This document shows positions 37,566-46,971 of a stretch of 64,000 bases of DNA, piece after piece (within the stretch, counting starts at the first letter, position 1; every line of letters begins with the position of its first letter). This DNA is from Acinetobacter gerneri DSM 14967 = CIP 107464 = MTCC 9824 (GTDB lineage Bacteria > Pseudomonadota > Gammaproteobacteria > Pseudomonadales > Moraxellaceae), in NCBI RefSeq assembly GCF_000368565.1, contig NZ_KB849544.1:429994-493993 (forward strand), written 5' to 3'. The notes under the pieces are model-generated. The model was given only the letters and a program-made list of their open reading frames with translations, was not told the DNA's origin and did no database searches. A program made the translations under genes and the position numbers.

Positions 37566-37583
37566 TCCCTGCGTTTGCAGGGA
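37566..37583 (-). terminator. Intrinsic terminator of the small lipoprotein gene
   Basis: Stem TCCCTGC/GCAGGGA with a 4-base loop; on the minus strand it is followed by a run of T (the plus strand shows AAAAAAAA before it). Confidence 0.75.
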
Positions 37584-37622
37584 CTTTTACAAATAACAAC
37601 AAATCAGCTTATTTTGTGGTCA

Positions 37623-37892
37623 TTATTTTGCTTTTGGTTCATCAGCTTCAGTCGCTGGAGTCGCCTCTTCAGCTGGAGCATCAGCAATTGAAGCTGGTAC
37701 ATCTTGGTTCTTTTCATCAAGAACAGGCTTATCGAGTGAGTCGATTGCTTTTTGTTGTTCTGGTGTCACTTGGTCTGAATCAGAAACTGCAGCAGAAGCT
37801 TGTTCAGATGCAGGCGCTTTATCTTGTTTAGAACATGCAGTCAAAGCCATTGATGCAAAAATTGTAGCTGCAAATATAAGTTTTAAATTCAT
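37623..37892 (-). CDS. Small Ala/Glu-rich lipoprotein
   Basis: An 89-residue lipoprotein with lipobox LTAC (Cys at residue 20) and a mature part of low complexity, rich in Ala, Glu, Asp and Pro (KQDKAPASEQASAAVSD and similar), probably unstructured in the periplasm. Function unknown. ATG 37892 is used; the preceding codon is also ATG. It sits between pgk and fba on the same strand with terminators on both sides. Confidence 0.7.
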   Translation of the reverse strand: MNLKLIFAATIFASMALTACSKQDKAPASEQASAAVSDSDQVTPEQQKAIDSLDKPVLDEKNQDVPASIADAPAEEATPATEADEPKAK

Positions 37893-37965
37893 CACATTGT
37901 CCGAGATTGGTGATTTAATGTCACCAATTTTATTTCAGATATATGACATTTTTATGACTCCAAAA

Positions 37966-37997
37966 TGAAAAGGCTAACTCGAACGTTAGCCTTTTCA
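37966..37997 (-). terminator. Intrinsic terminator of pgk
   Basis: 13-bp stem TGAAAAGGCTAAC/GTTAGCCTTTTCA with loop TCGAAC. An outer inverted repeat (ATATGACATTT at 37941-37951, AAATGTCATAT at 38001-38011) encloses it, so the whole region may fold as a longer interrupted hairpin. Confidence 0.75.
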
Positions 37998-38098
37998 CTT
38001 AAATGTCATATTTGACTCAAAATTCAAATTTGACATTTTCATTGTATGGATAAAAAGCTGATCAGATTGAATCTAATAAAACTTTTTATTCTACGAAT

Positions 38099-39286
38099 TT
38101 ATGCGCGTTCTAAAAGAACAGCAACTGCAGGTAAAGTTTTACCTTCAACAAATTCTAAGAATGCACCGCCACCAGTTGAAATATAACCGATTTTGTCTGC
38201 AACATTGTATTTATCAATCGCAGCTAAAGTATCGCCACCACCAGCAATCGAGAATCCTTCTGACTCAGCAATCGCAAGCGATAATGTTTTAGTCCCTTCG
38301 CCAAATTGATCAACTTCAAATACGCCTACTGGACCATTCCAAAGAATTGTTTTTGAAGTTTTTAAAATTTCAGCAAATGCTTGAGCAGTTTCAGGACCAA
38401 CATCTAAAATCATGTCGTTATCAGATACGTCTGCAACATTTTTCACAGTCGCTTTAGCTTGAGCCAATGAACCCAAGAAATCATCAAAATTGATTTCAGA
38501 AGCATCAGCCACAACAACATCAGTCGGAAGTGGAACTGAAACTTTTGCAGCGATTGCTTTTGCAGTGTCGATCAAGTCTTTTTCACATAATGATTTGCCG
38601 ACGTTATATCCAGCAGCTGCCAAGAAAGTATTGGCAATACCGCCACCCACGATCAATTGATCACAAATATCTGAAAGTGAAGTCAAAACATCAAGTTTTG
38701 TTGAAACTTTAGAACCTGCAACAATCGCAACCATTGGTTTTTCAGGTGTTTTAAGTGCACGGCCAAGCGCATCAAGTTCTGCTGCAAGCAAAGGACCTGC
38801 TGCTGCAACTTTTGCCAAACGTGCAACGCCTTCAGTTGAAGCTTCTGCACGGTGTGCTGTACCAAAAGCATCCATCACGAATACATCACAAAGTGCTGCA
38901 TATTTTGCTGCAAGATCAGGATTGTTTTTCTTTTCACCGACATTAAAACGGCAATTTTCAAGTAAAACAACTTGACCTGGTGCAACATCTACACCATCTA
39001 AATAATCAGTAAAAAGTTTAACGTCTTGCCCCAAAGCTTGAGTTAAATACGCTGCAACTGGCGCTAAAGATTGTTCTGGTTTTGGTTCACCTTCAACAGG
39101 ACGACCAAGGTGAGAATAAACCATTACCGCTGCACCTTTTTCTAGTGCAAGTTTAATTGTCGGTAATGCCGCACGCAGACGCGCATCGCTAGTAATCTCA
39201 CCATTTTTAACAGGGACGTTTAAGTCTTCACGAATAAGGACACGCTTGCCTGATAAATCGAGGTCAGTCATACGCTGAAAATTCAT
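38099..39286 (-). CDS. pgk: Phosphoglycerate kinase
   Basis: A 395-residue glycolytic kinase that makes ATP from 1,3-bisphosphoglycerate. Seen: [15 protein letters not shown] and YSHLGRP in the N-terminal substrate domain, [14 protein letters not shown], the nucleotide segment [12 protein letters not shown], and the C-terminal [10 protein letters not shown] and GGGDTLAA motifs. Length is normal. AGAGAG stands before the ATG. It is followed by the small lipoprotein gene and fba on the same strand. Confidence 0.95.
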   Translation of the reverse strand: MNFQRMTDLDLSGKRVLIREDLNVPVKNGEITSDARLRAALPTIKLALEKGAAVMVYSHLGRPVEGEPKPEQSLAPVAAYLTQALGQDVKLFTDYLDGVDVAPGQVVLLENCRFNVGEKKNNPDLAAKYAALCDVFVMDAFGTAHRAEASTEGVARLAKVAAAGPLLAAELDALGRALKTPEKPMVAIVAGSKVSTKLDVLTSLSDICDQLIVGGGIANTFLAAAGYNVGKSLCEKDLIDTAKAIAAKVSVPLPTDVVVADASEINFDDFLGSLAQAKATVKNVADVSDNDMILDVGPETAQAFAEILKTSKTILWNGPVGVFEVDQFGEGTKTLSLAIAESEGFSIAGGGDTLAAIDKYNVADKIGYISTGGGAFLEFVEGKTLPAVAVLLERA

Positions 39287-39425
39287 GTATTGCTCTCTTA
39301 TTAGATTTAAAAATCGCGTAGATTCTAAATGATTATGCTAAAAAAGGTTAGCTACTTTTGTAGAAATGCTGTAGAAATTTTTGGATTTGATTATGATAGA
39401 GTGAATTTTCCAATAATACATCGTT

Positions 39426-39809
39426 ATGTCTATACATCCAGATCCAGCCATTAACCGTTTAAATGTTTTGGGCGAACCATTGTCTAGCTGCTGTTTTGAT
39501 CCAATTACAGGCTATTTCCGCAATGGGTTTTGCCATACTGCGACCACTGATCTTGGTCAACATACGGTTTGCGCACAAATGACTTCAGAATTTTTAAGTT
39601 TTTCACAAAAAACTGGCAATGATTTGATTACACCATTACCTGAAGTCGGCTTTCCAGGTCTAAAACCGGGAGATTTTTGGTGTATCTGCGTTACGCGTTG
39701 GGTTGAAGCTTACCAAGAAGGTTTTGCGCCACCAGTGAAAGTTCAAGCTTGTCACCAAGCGATGCTGTCCTATGTGCCTTTAGATGTGATCATGGAATAT
39801 GCCGTCTAA
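39426..39809 (+). CDS. DUF2237 family protein
   Basis: A 127-residue protein of the DUF2237 family, recognised by NVLGEPLSSCCFDPITGYFRNGFC, DLGQHTVCAQMTSEFL, GLKPGDFWCICVTRWVEA and the ending YVPLDVIMEYAV. The several conserved Cys residues suggest metal binding, but no function is established. Its stop codon overlaps the start of the yceF-type gene (TAATG), so the two are translationally coupled. Confidence 0.82.
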   Translation: MSIHPDPAINRLNVLGEPLSSCCFDPITGYFRNGFCHTATTDLGQHTVCAQMTSEFLSFSQKTGNDLITPLPEVGFPGLKPGDFWCICVTRWVEAYQEGFAPPVKVQACHQAMLSYVPLDVIMEYAV

Positions 39810-40402
39810 TGCAAATACCTGACATCATCTTGGCATCAAGTAGCCAGACCCGCAAAGATTTAATGGATCGTCTCAAGCTCAGTTACCGTTGTATTTCACC
39901 TGATATTGACGAATCTCCTCAAGGGGAAAGTCATGCAGATGATTTGGCGCAGCGCTTGGCTTTTGAAAAAGCGCGTGTCATCTCGGAGCAATTTCCTGAT
40001 GCGATCATCATCGGCTCTGATCAAGTAGCTTGGCGAGAGCATGCGCCACAATGCTTTATCGGAAAGCCTTTAAGCGTAGAAAATGCCATTCAACAGCTTA
40101 AAGCCAACTCTGGTCAAAATGTATATTTTAGTACAGCGCTCAGTGTCCAACAGAAATCGACTGGTTTTGAGCAGACTTTGGTTGAACATTATCATGTTAA
40201 ATTTCGTGACCTTTCACATGAAGAAATTGAACGTTATATACAACTAGACCAACCCTTACATTGTGCTGGTAGTTTTAAATGCGAAAGTTTAGGGATTAGT
40301 TTATTTGAACAAATGATTGGGCAGGATCAAACAACATTGATGGGCATGCCAATGATCCAATTGTGTAAAATACTTCGAAACTTAAGTATAGCTCTACCTT
40401 GA
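39809..40402 (+). CDS. yceF: Maf/YceF-type nucleotide pyrophosphatase
   Basis: A 197-residue Maf-family hydrolase that removes pyrophosphate from modified nucleotides; the YceF subgroup prefers 7-methyl-GTP. Seen: LASSSQTRKDLMDRL, the base-acting IDESPQGES, IIIGSDQV and GKPL, and HCAGSFKCESLGISLFEQMIGQDQTTLMGMP. These match YceF more than the larger Maf/YhdE group. The ATG overlaps the stop of the DUF2237 gene by one base. The frame is open upstream but those codons lie inside that gene. Confidence 0.85.
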   Translation: MQIPDIILASSSQTRKDLMDRLKLSYRCISPDIDESPQGESHADDLAQRLAFEKARVISEQFPDAIIIGSDQVAWREHAPQCFIGKPLSVENAIQQLKANSGQNVYFSTALSVQQKSTGFEQTLVEHYHVKFRDLSHEEIERYIQLDQPLHCAGSFKCESLGISLFEQMIGQDQTTLMGMPMIQLCKILRNLSIALP

Positions 40403-40417
40403 GCTATACTTTGTTTT
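40385..40417 (+). terminator. Intrinsic terminator overlapping the end of yceF
   Basis: Perfect 10-bp stem AGTATAGCTC/GAGCTATACT with a 6-base loop, followed by TTGTTTT. The left arm lies within the last codons of yceF. Confidence 0.75.
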
Positions 40418-40459
40418 ACCCTATATTGATCACCATAAATAATTCAAATTTACACTTTT

Positions 40460-40986
40460 ATGAAAAAAATATTACTTAGTTTGAGTATCTTGTTGTCCTG
40501 TCTAAGTTTTTCAATAGAAGCTAGCTTTGCTCAAAATCAGCTCGAAACAAAAATCACAAAATCAGAAAATCAGAAAAACAAAATTTAATTGATGATTGGG
40601 TAGATTATAAATTAATTGAATATCAAATGGATGCATATTTAAATCAACAAAAAACTCCTGCAGCTGTCCTTAACGATCCAAATACTGAGGCTTATGCTGA
40701 ACACATTCAACAAGATTTTAAACAGTATACACAGCAGTACAAAAATAGTTATCAGCAAATGAAGCCTCGTACAGCCGAAATGCGGACTATTATTGAATTT
40801 GAATTGCGCTACCTAGATCTCACTTCAGAGCTGATGTTCAACCCCAAATATGACGAAAGCAAGCAAAGTCCAAATCCTGAAAGGCAAGTTCTAGTTAAAC
40901 AATACGAAGTATTAGTAGAACAAATTACCGAGATGAAATCGGAAATGGAGCTAAGAGTACTCAATTACCAAAAAAGTTTAAGGTAA
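40460..40986 (+). pseudogene. Frameshifted secreted repeat-unit protein
   Basis: ATG 40460 opens a signal peptide (MKKILLSLSILLSCL, cleavage after SFA) but the frame stops at TAA 40586-40588. The rest of the protein continues in another frame (that of ATG 40627) to the stop at 40986; the join lies between about 40530 and 40588, where the DNA has several A-runs (GAAAAACAAAA). One lost base would explain it. Read across the shift, the product would be about 175 residues: a signal peptide and one copy of a unit starting DDWVDYKL and ending with KPRTAEMRTII, which matches the two units of the intact next gene. Inactivating mutation, sequencing error in an A-run or a -1 ribosomal shift (AAAAAC) are possible, in that order. 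Confidence 0.65.
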
Positions 40987-41025
40987 AGTTACTTATAAAT
41001 ATCAATTATTTGAATTAGATTTAAA

Positions 41026-41910
41026 ATGAATAAATTTACGCTCTTATCATTGCTAATCCTAACTTTATTCAACTCAGCTTATGCAGCTCTAAATGATCCA
41101 GCTCAAAATAAAGAAAAAATTACGCAAGAAATCAATCTTGAAAAAAACATATCAGAGGATTGGCTAGATTATAAAATCTTAAATTTCCAATACATAAAAA
41201 AGCAAAAAGAGAATAAAGCATTTATCCAAAAGAATAAAATTACAGATGATGAACCCGAAATTTTAACTCTAGTTGATCAACAACTTAAAAGTTCACGAGA
41301 TTTTCTATTGCAGGAAATCCAAAAATCTCATCCCCAAACCTTTGAAATGAAAGAGCTCTTTTCTGTTTATAGATCTTTTATAGATGCAAATTATTTATTA
41401 GATCTTGATTTTAACCATCATTTGATAAATCAGGCACATTTAAAAAATCTGAGTGAGCTCCAAAATAAAGTTGATTATTTAGCCAATAAAATTGAAACTA
41501 AATTTTTGCACTACCATCTCCAAAATAAGCTACAAAATTCAAGTTATTTAAATGATTGGCTTGAGTATAAAATCACCATACAACAAATTTCTGATGATAA
41601 TAAAAAAGATAACCAACAACGTATGCTAGAAAAAAATGCCCTTAACCTCGAACAGGTTAGACTATCTATAAATGATTCGTCAGAAAAAACGGTTCGACGC
41701 TTATCTAGTTTACAACCCAAAACGACTGAAATTCATCAACTCATCAATCTCAAAATCAAAGATGTTCTATTACTGAATCAAATCGTTCAAAATCAGAGCC
41801 CAAATACTGAGGAGCAAATTGAATTATTTGAACTCGGCAATAAAATTGAAGATCAAGAACAACTTATCGAAGAAAAAATAATTAATCATTTAAAGCAATC
41901 CGAAAAATAA
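41026..41910 (+). CDS. Secreted protein with two copies of an unrecognised repeat unit
   Basis: A 294-residue protein with a signal peptide (first 20 residues, ending in AYA). The mature part carries two related units: the first starts at Asp45 (DWLDYKIL) with its second landmark at Pro103 (HPQTFEMKEL), the second at Asp177 (DWLEYKIT) with Pro231 (QPKTTEIHQL). Distances from Trp to Pro are 57 and 53; the frameshifted neighbour has 56. Both units are rich in Lys, Gln, Asn and look helical. I know no family with this pattern. It lies 39 bp after the broken relative, so the pair arose by duplication. Role unknown, probably periplasmic. Confidence 0.72.
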   Translation: MNKFTLLSLLILTLFNSAYAALNDPAQNKEKITQEINLEKNISEDWLDYKILNFQYIKKQKENKAFIQKNKITDDEPEILTLVDQQLKSSRDFLLQEIQKSHPQTFEMKELFSVYRSFIDANYLLDLDFNHHLINQAHLKNLSELQNKVDYLANKIETKFLHYHLQNKLQNSSYLNDWLEYKITIQQISDDNKKDNQQRMLEKNALNLEQVRLSINDSSEKTVRRLSSLQPKTTEIHQLINLKIKDVLLLNQIVQNQSPNTEEQIELFELGNKIEDQEQLIEEKIINHLKQSEK

Positions 41911-41994
41911 ACAACTATTGCAACTTGCTTCCACTTCAATCAAAAGTGACAATAGCATAACTTTGCGATACTTAAATTTACTTAGGCTATTTCT

Positions 41995-43161
41995 ATGTCC
42001 CAAGCACTTGATGTTTTAGGTGGAATCACCGCTGAACAATTTCTTGCCGAATATTGGCAAAAAAAACCATTACTCGTCCGCAATGCTCTCCCAGAAATCA
42101 TCAATATCTTAGAGCCAAATGATGTGCAAGAATTGGCGCTCGATGAAAATATCACCGCTCGTTTAATCAAACAAAAAGACAAAGACCCAAATCAATGGAG
42201 TGTGAAAACATCTCCACTGACCAAAGGCGATTTCCAAAAAATACCAAAACTTTGGACATTGTTGGTACAGGCGGTTGATCACTACTCTTTCGATTTGGCT
42301 GAACTTTGGAAAAAATTTCCATTTATTCCACAGTGGCGACGTGATGACATCATGGTGTCTTATGCACCTAAAGGTGGTTCTGTAGGTAAACATTTTGATT
42401 TTTATGATGTATTTTTAGTACAGGGCTATGGTCAACGTCGTTGGCAACTCGGTCAAATGTGTGATGGAGATACTGATTTCGTTGCAAACCAACCTTTAAA
42501 ATTGTTGCCTGAGATGGATGTCAATTTTGATGAAGTGCTCAATCCAGGCGATTTACTCTATGTGCCACCGGGTTTGTCACATTACGGCGTAGCTGAAAAT
42601 GACTGTTTAACATTTTCTTTTGGCTTCCGTATGCCAAATATCGCAGAAATGTTAGATCGGACCTGTGACAGATTGGCAGATAAAGACCAATTTAAGCGTC
42701 CTTTGATTGATATTTCACGTGATAAAATTTCTCAAATTGGTGAAATTACCCAAAACGAACTCGAATATTTGAAAGCTGAAATCATTCAACGTCTACAAAA
42801 TACCACTGAACTTGATGATGCCATTATCAGTTTAATGTCAGAGCCGAAATATCCTGAAAATATTCCTGAACCAGATGAAATCATCATCGATGATTTAGTT
42901 GAAATATTAAATGAAGGTTACGAGATTTTATTGGAACCTGCTTCACGTTTATTGTATACAGAACAAGACCACCAAATCCTGTTCTGGGCAAATGGTGATG
43001 CGGTATGCCTATCTGAAAACTCTGTAGACAAACTAAAAGATATTGCTGATGGAAAAATCCTAAAATTTGATCAGAATTTCAATGATCCTGATATTTTAGA
43101 AGATGTTTTAGAACTGATTAATGAATCGGTATTGATGCTTTTACCCCCAGAAGAAGCTTAA
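41995..43161 (+). CDS. roxA: Ribosomal protein uL16 3-hydroxylase RoxA (YcfD)
   Basis: A 388-residue Fe(II)/2-oxoglutarate-dependent oxygenase of the JmjC/cupin type that hydroxylates an arginine of ribosomal protein uL16. The iron-binding residues are His133 and Asp135 (GKHFDFYD) and His196 (LSHYGVAE). The N-terminal QFLAEYWQKKPLLVR is characteristic, as is the C-terminal winged-helix part (about 265-388). Length agrees with E. coli YcfD (373). A terminator follows. Confidence 0.92.
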   Translation: MSQALDVLGGITAEQFLAEYWQKKPLLVRNALPEIINILEPNDVQELALDENITARLIKQKDKDPNQWSVKTSPLTKGDFQKIPKLWTLLVQAVDHYSFDLAELWKKFPFIPQWRRDDIMVSYAPKGGSVGKHFDFYDVFLVQGYGQRRWQLGQMCDGDTDFVANQPLKLLPEMDVNFDEVLNPGDLLYVPPGLSHYGVAENDCLTFSFGFRMPNIAEMLDRTCDRLADKDQFKRPLIDISRDKISQIGEITQNELEYLKAEIIQRLQNTTELDDAIISLMSEPKYPENIPEPDEIIIDDLVEILNEGYEILLEPASRLLYTEQDHQILFWANGDAVCLSENSVDKLKDIADGKILKFDQNFNDPDILEDVLELINESVLMLLPPEEA

Positions 43162-43170
43162 TTAGATCTC

Positions 43171-43210
43171 CAATGGCGGGCAAAGATGCTCGCCATTGCT
43201 TTATATTTTT
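43171..43210 (+). terminator. Intrinsic terminator of roxA
   Basis: CAATGGCG-g-GCA/TGC-t-CGCCATTG stem (11 pairs with one mismatch, AAGA loop), followed by CTTTATATTTTT. Confidence 0.7.
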
Positions 43211-43399
43211 TTATTATCAAACATTCAAGCACTTCTTGCTCTTTCAAATCACATTAAGATCGTATTCTTCAATACATAAATACTCGCTAAGCATTTGCAT
43301 ATAATAAAGAATAATTCTTAACACTAACAAATCATCACTTGAGCTAAGCATATATTGTTGGTCATCATAGCGACTTATACGTAAGGATAATTAAATCAA

Positions 43400-45070
43400 A
43401 TGGCAAGCCCTGCGCAATCGATACGACATAAACTGCTCAATACTTTTTTTTCACGACATTCTGTTTGGTTCTTGTGCATCTTTATTGCACTGTATTTAAC
43501 ATGGATTATTTTCTTTCATGAAAGCCATTATATTTACTATTTCTTTTCAGATACATTCTTAAATGTCATTTGGCTGATTACGATAGTGCTCTCAATTGTG
43601 GGTTTTTATGATGTGCTGCAAAGCCACCATTCGATCCTCAGAAACTATCCAATTATGGGACATTTCCGCTTTCTTTTTGAAGAAATCCGCCCTGAAATTC
43701 GTCAATATTTCATCGAAGATGATGAGGACTCTCTCCCTTTTTCACGTTCGCAAAGAAGTCTCGTTTATCAACGTGCAAAAAATGAAAATGCAGATAAACC
43801 TTTTGGTTCTATCATTGATGTTTACCAAGAAGATTATCGTTTTCTCACCCACTCTTTAACGCCTTGCCAACCAGCTGATCCTGCTGGATTCCGTATTCGT
43901 ATCGGTAATGATCAATGTACGGCACCCTATAGTGCTGCGATCATGAATATTTCTGCTATGAGTTTTGGTAGTTTAAGTGCCAATGCGATTCGTGCCTTAA
44001 ATAAAGGTGCTGCGATGGGTGATTTCTATCATGATACAGGTGAAGGAAGTTTAAGCCCTTATCATCTTGAAAATGGTGGGGATATCGTTTGGGAAATTGC
44101 CAGTGGTTACTTCGGTTGTCGTACTTTAGATGGTAAATTCGATCCTGAGAAATTTAAAAAACAAGCTGCACTTCCTCAGATTAAAATGATTGAGATCAAG
44201 CTTTCTCAAGGCGCAAAACCGGGTCATGGTGGTATTTTACCAAAAGATAAAATCACAGATGAAATTGCACAAATTCGTGGCGTAAGCAAGGATGAAGACT
44301 GTATTTCTCCAGCTAAACATTCTGCATTTAGCACGCCGATTGAAATGATGCATTTTATTAAACAATTACGTGATTTATCTGGTGGTAAACCTATTGGTTT
44401 TAAATTGTGTATCGGTCATCCATGGCAGTTTATGAGCATTGTTAAAGCAATGTTAGAAACCAAAATCGTTCCTGATTTTATCGTTGTCGATGGTTCTGAA
44501 GGCGGTACAGGAGCTGCACCCGTAGAACTCCTCAATCATATGGGTACACCTTTAAGAGAAGGTCTACTTTTTGTACATAACACCCTCGTCGGTGCTGGTT
44601 TACGTGATCAAGTGCGTATCGGTGCCAGTGGTAAAATTATTTCGGCTTTTGATATTGCCAGTACCCTTGCTATTGGTGCCGATTGGGTCAATAGCGCACG
44701 TGGCTTTATGTTTGCCGTGGGTTGTATCCAAGCGCAAAGTTGTCATACCAATCAATGCCCTGTCGGTGTAGCAACTCAAGATCCGCAGCGTCAAAAAGCA
44801 CTCGATGTGCCAACCAAAGCGGAACGTGTTTACAATTTCCAAAAGAACACTTTAAAAGCTTTGGCTGAGTTGATTGCTGCCGCTGGTATGCAACATCCGT
44901 CAGAAATTAAACCACACAATTTGGCACAACGAGTCAATGATCGCGAAATTAAAAACTACGCTCAATTGCATTTCTTTTTGAAGCAAGGCGAGCTATTAAG
45001 TTGTGAAAATAAAGATGAAGAAAATTTCTATTTCCGTATGTGGAATATGTCTTCAGCTGAGAAGTTTTAA
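43400..45070 (+). CDS. Membrane-anchored FMN-binding glutamate synthase family protein
   Basis: A 556-residue protein with two N-terminal membrane helices (about 20-40 and 52-72) and a glutamate-synthase-like FMN barrel. Seen: MSAMSFGSLSANAIRALNKGA, GEGSLSPYHLENGGDIVWEI, LSQGAKPGHGGILPKDKIT (split), and VDGSEGGTGAAP. The iron-sulfur type Cys spacing of glutamate synthase is kept (GCIQAQSCHTNQCPVGVATQ). It lacks the amidotransferase domain, so it is not a complete GltB; the reaction of such stand-alone proteins is not known. It has its own upstream region and no operon partner. Confidence 0.85.
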   Translation: MASPAQSIRHKLLNTFFSRHSVWFLCIFIALYLTWIIFFHESHYIYYFFSDTFLNVIWLITIVLSIVGFYDVLQSHHSILRNYPIMGHFRFLFEEIRPEIRQYFIEDDEDSLPFSRSQRSLVYQRAKNENADKPFGSIIDVYQEDYRFLTHSLTPCQPADPAGFRIRIGNDQCTAPYSAAIMNISAMSFGSLSANAIRALNKGAAMGDFYHDTGEGSLSPYHLENGGDIVWEIASGYFGCRTLDGKFDPEKFKKQAALPQIKMIEIKLSQGAKPGHGGILPKDKITDEIAQIRGVSKDEDCISPAKHSAFSTPIEMMHFIKQLRDLSGGKPIGFKLCIGHPWQFMSIVKAMLETKIVPDFIVVDGSEGGTGAAPVELLNHMGTPLREGLLFVHNTLVGAGLRDQVRIGASGKIISAFDIASTLAIGADWVNSARGFMFAVGCIQAQSCHTNQCPVGVATQDPQRQKALDVPTKAERVYNFQKNTLKALAELIAAAGMQHPSEIKPHNLAQRVNDREIKNYAQLHFFLKQGELLSCENKDEENFYFRMWNMSSAEKF

Positions 45071-45256
45071 TTTAACAGCCTAATTGAACAAGACCATTGT
45101 TTAAAAGACAATTTTAAAGCACATGTTTAAGCGCAATTTTGTGATCTTATTCATGTGCTTTTTAACAAAAATAATGCCTTATTAATTATTTGATTTTTTT
45201 AAATACTTTGATCTAGATCTCATTTTTAGATGCTATATGACATTTTCGTAATATAA

Positions 45257-45275
45257 CTGTCATAAATCAGGATCA
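45257..45275 (+). promoter_or_regulatory. Possible Pho box upstream of the Pit transporter gene
   Basis: CTGTCATAAATCAGGATCA has the consensus first half-site and spacer of a PhoB box (CTGTCATAAAT) and a weak second half-site. It is 29 bases before the start codon at 45304, where a phosphate-transporter control site would be expected. Confidence 0.35.
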
Positions 45276-45303
45276 AACTGCGCTACAGATTTAACAGCAG
45301 TTG

Positions 45304-46944
45304 ATGACAAAAATGAATAATCAAATATCAGCATCATCCCCCACAACTTTAACAGATCACACTCCACCTGCAATCAATGTCAATCGACCACAGCCCAAAT
45401 GGTTTAAATATCTTTTTGCAGCAGTGATTATTGTTGCATTGACGTATATTGGTATACATTTAACTGAAGATCTAACTCATGTCCCGCCACTCAGTACAAT
45501 TTCATTTCTGATGTTGGGCTTAGCACTGATCACTGCTCTAGGCTTTGAATTTGTAAACGGTTTTCACGATACCGCAAATGCAGTCGCTACCGTTATTTAT
45601 ACCAATGCCCTACCTGCTCCTATTGCGGTGATTTGGTCTGGTTTCTTTAACTTTGTCGGCGTACTCGCCGCTTCTGGTGCAGTTGCTTATGGAATTATAG
45701 CCTTACTCCCTGTTGAATTGATTTTGCATGTCAACAGTGCCGCAGGCTTTGCAATGGTTTTCGCGCTTTTATTGGCAGCGATTATCTGGAATTTGGGAAC
45801 ATGGTTCTTTGGTATTCCTGCTTCAAGTTCGCACACCATGATCGGCTCAATCATCGGAGTCGGCATCATGAACCAAATTATCAATTCTGGTCAAACTGGT
45901 GTCAGTGGTGTTGATCTTGAACAAGTCGTTAAAGTACTGAAAGCACTGTTATTTTCACCGCTCATAGGCTTTATCTGTGCGGGGCTTTTGTTTATCGTTT
46001 TAAAATTCTTTTTAAAGAAAAAACAAGAAAAATTATTTGATGCACCTGAAGCCAATAAGCCACCTCCATTTTTTACCCGCTTAATGTTGATCCTCACTTG
46101 TACTGGGGTAAGTTTCGCACATGGCTCAAATGATGGTCAAAAAGGTATGGGACTGATCATGCTAATTTTGATTGGGATTGTGCCACTCGCTTATTCACTC
46201 AATAAGACCATGGACGGCAAAGATGTACAAGCCTTTGTCAATGCATCTGAAAAAACTGCTTTAATCTTGTCTCAAAATCAAACATCGATGCAAGATGCTT
46301 CAGCACGCCAGATTTTGACCACGTATATTCAAACGCATCAAGATAACCCTCAAGTGATTTCGGCTGTAGCGAGCTTGTCCAATAGTCTAGGTCAATCTGT
46401 AAGCGGCTATAAATCTATGTCTAAAGTGCCTGAAGATGAAACAGTTAACTTACGTAATGACATGTATCTCAGCAGCGCAACATTAAAATCATTAGATAAA
46501 AATCATAAATTTGATCAAATGAGCACTGCTGATAAAGCCGTGATTAAAGATTATCGCAGTCAGTTGGACAAAGCGACTCAATACATTCCAACATGGGTAA
46601 AAGTAGCCGTTGCTTTGGCACTAGGGCTTGGAACGATGGTTGGTTGGAAACGAATCGTAGTGACTGTCGGTGAAAAAATTGGTAAAACACATCTCACTTA
46701 TGGCCAAGGTGTTTCTGCCGAATTGGTTGCGATGGGAACGATTATGGCAGCCGATAAATTTGGTTTACCTGTCAGTACCACTCACGTTTTAAATAGTGCT
46801 GTCGCGGGGACCATGAGCGCCAACAAATCTGGGCTACAATGGTCAACTGTGAAAAGTATCCTGATGGCTTGGATTCTGACTCTACCTTGTGCCATGATTT
46901 TATCAGCAGCACTGTATTGGATTTTACTCAGTTTTACTCGCTAG
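45304..46944 (+). CDS. Inorganic phosphate transporter (Pit family)
   Basis: A 546-residue inner-membrane protein of the PiT family, which imports metal-phosphate complexes with protons. Both signature repeats are visible: GFEFVNGFHDTANAVATVIYT in the first half and CTGVSFAHGSNDGQKGMGL in the second, plus FGIPASSSHTMIGSIIGVG and FGLPVSTTHVLNSAVAG. A large soluble loop of about 125 residues lies between helices in the second half (about 310-435). The start is uncertain (45304 or 45313), as no clear ribosome-binding site is seen. Confidence 0.9.
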   Translation: MTKMNNQISASSPTTLTDHTPPAINVNRPQPKWFKYLFAAVIIVALTYIGIHLTEDLTHVPPLSTISFLMLGLALITALGFEFVNGFHDTANAVATVIYTNALPAPIAVIWSGFFNFVGVLAASGAVAYGIIALLPVELILHVNSAAGFAMVFALLLAAIIWNLGTWFFGIPASSSHTMIGSIIGVGIMNQIINSGQTGVSGVDLEQVVKVLKALLFSPLIGFICAGLLFIVLKFFLKKKQEKLFDAPEANKPPPFFTRLMLILTCTGVSFAHGSNDGQKGMGLIMLILIGIVPLAYSLNKTMDGKDVQAFVNASEKTALILSQNQTSMQDASARQILTTYIQTHQDNPQVISAVASLSNSLGQSVSGYKSMSKVPEDETVNLRNDMYLSSATLKSLDKNHKFDQMSTADKAVIKDYRSQLDKATQYIPTWVKVAVALALGLGTMVGWKRIVVTVGEKIGKTHLTYGQGVSAELVAMGTIMAADKFGLPVSTTHVLNSAVAGTMSANKSGLQWSTVKSILMAWILTLPCAMILSAALYWILLSFTR

Positions 46945-46971
46945 TATGTGACAGACATAAAGTATAAATAC

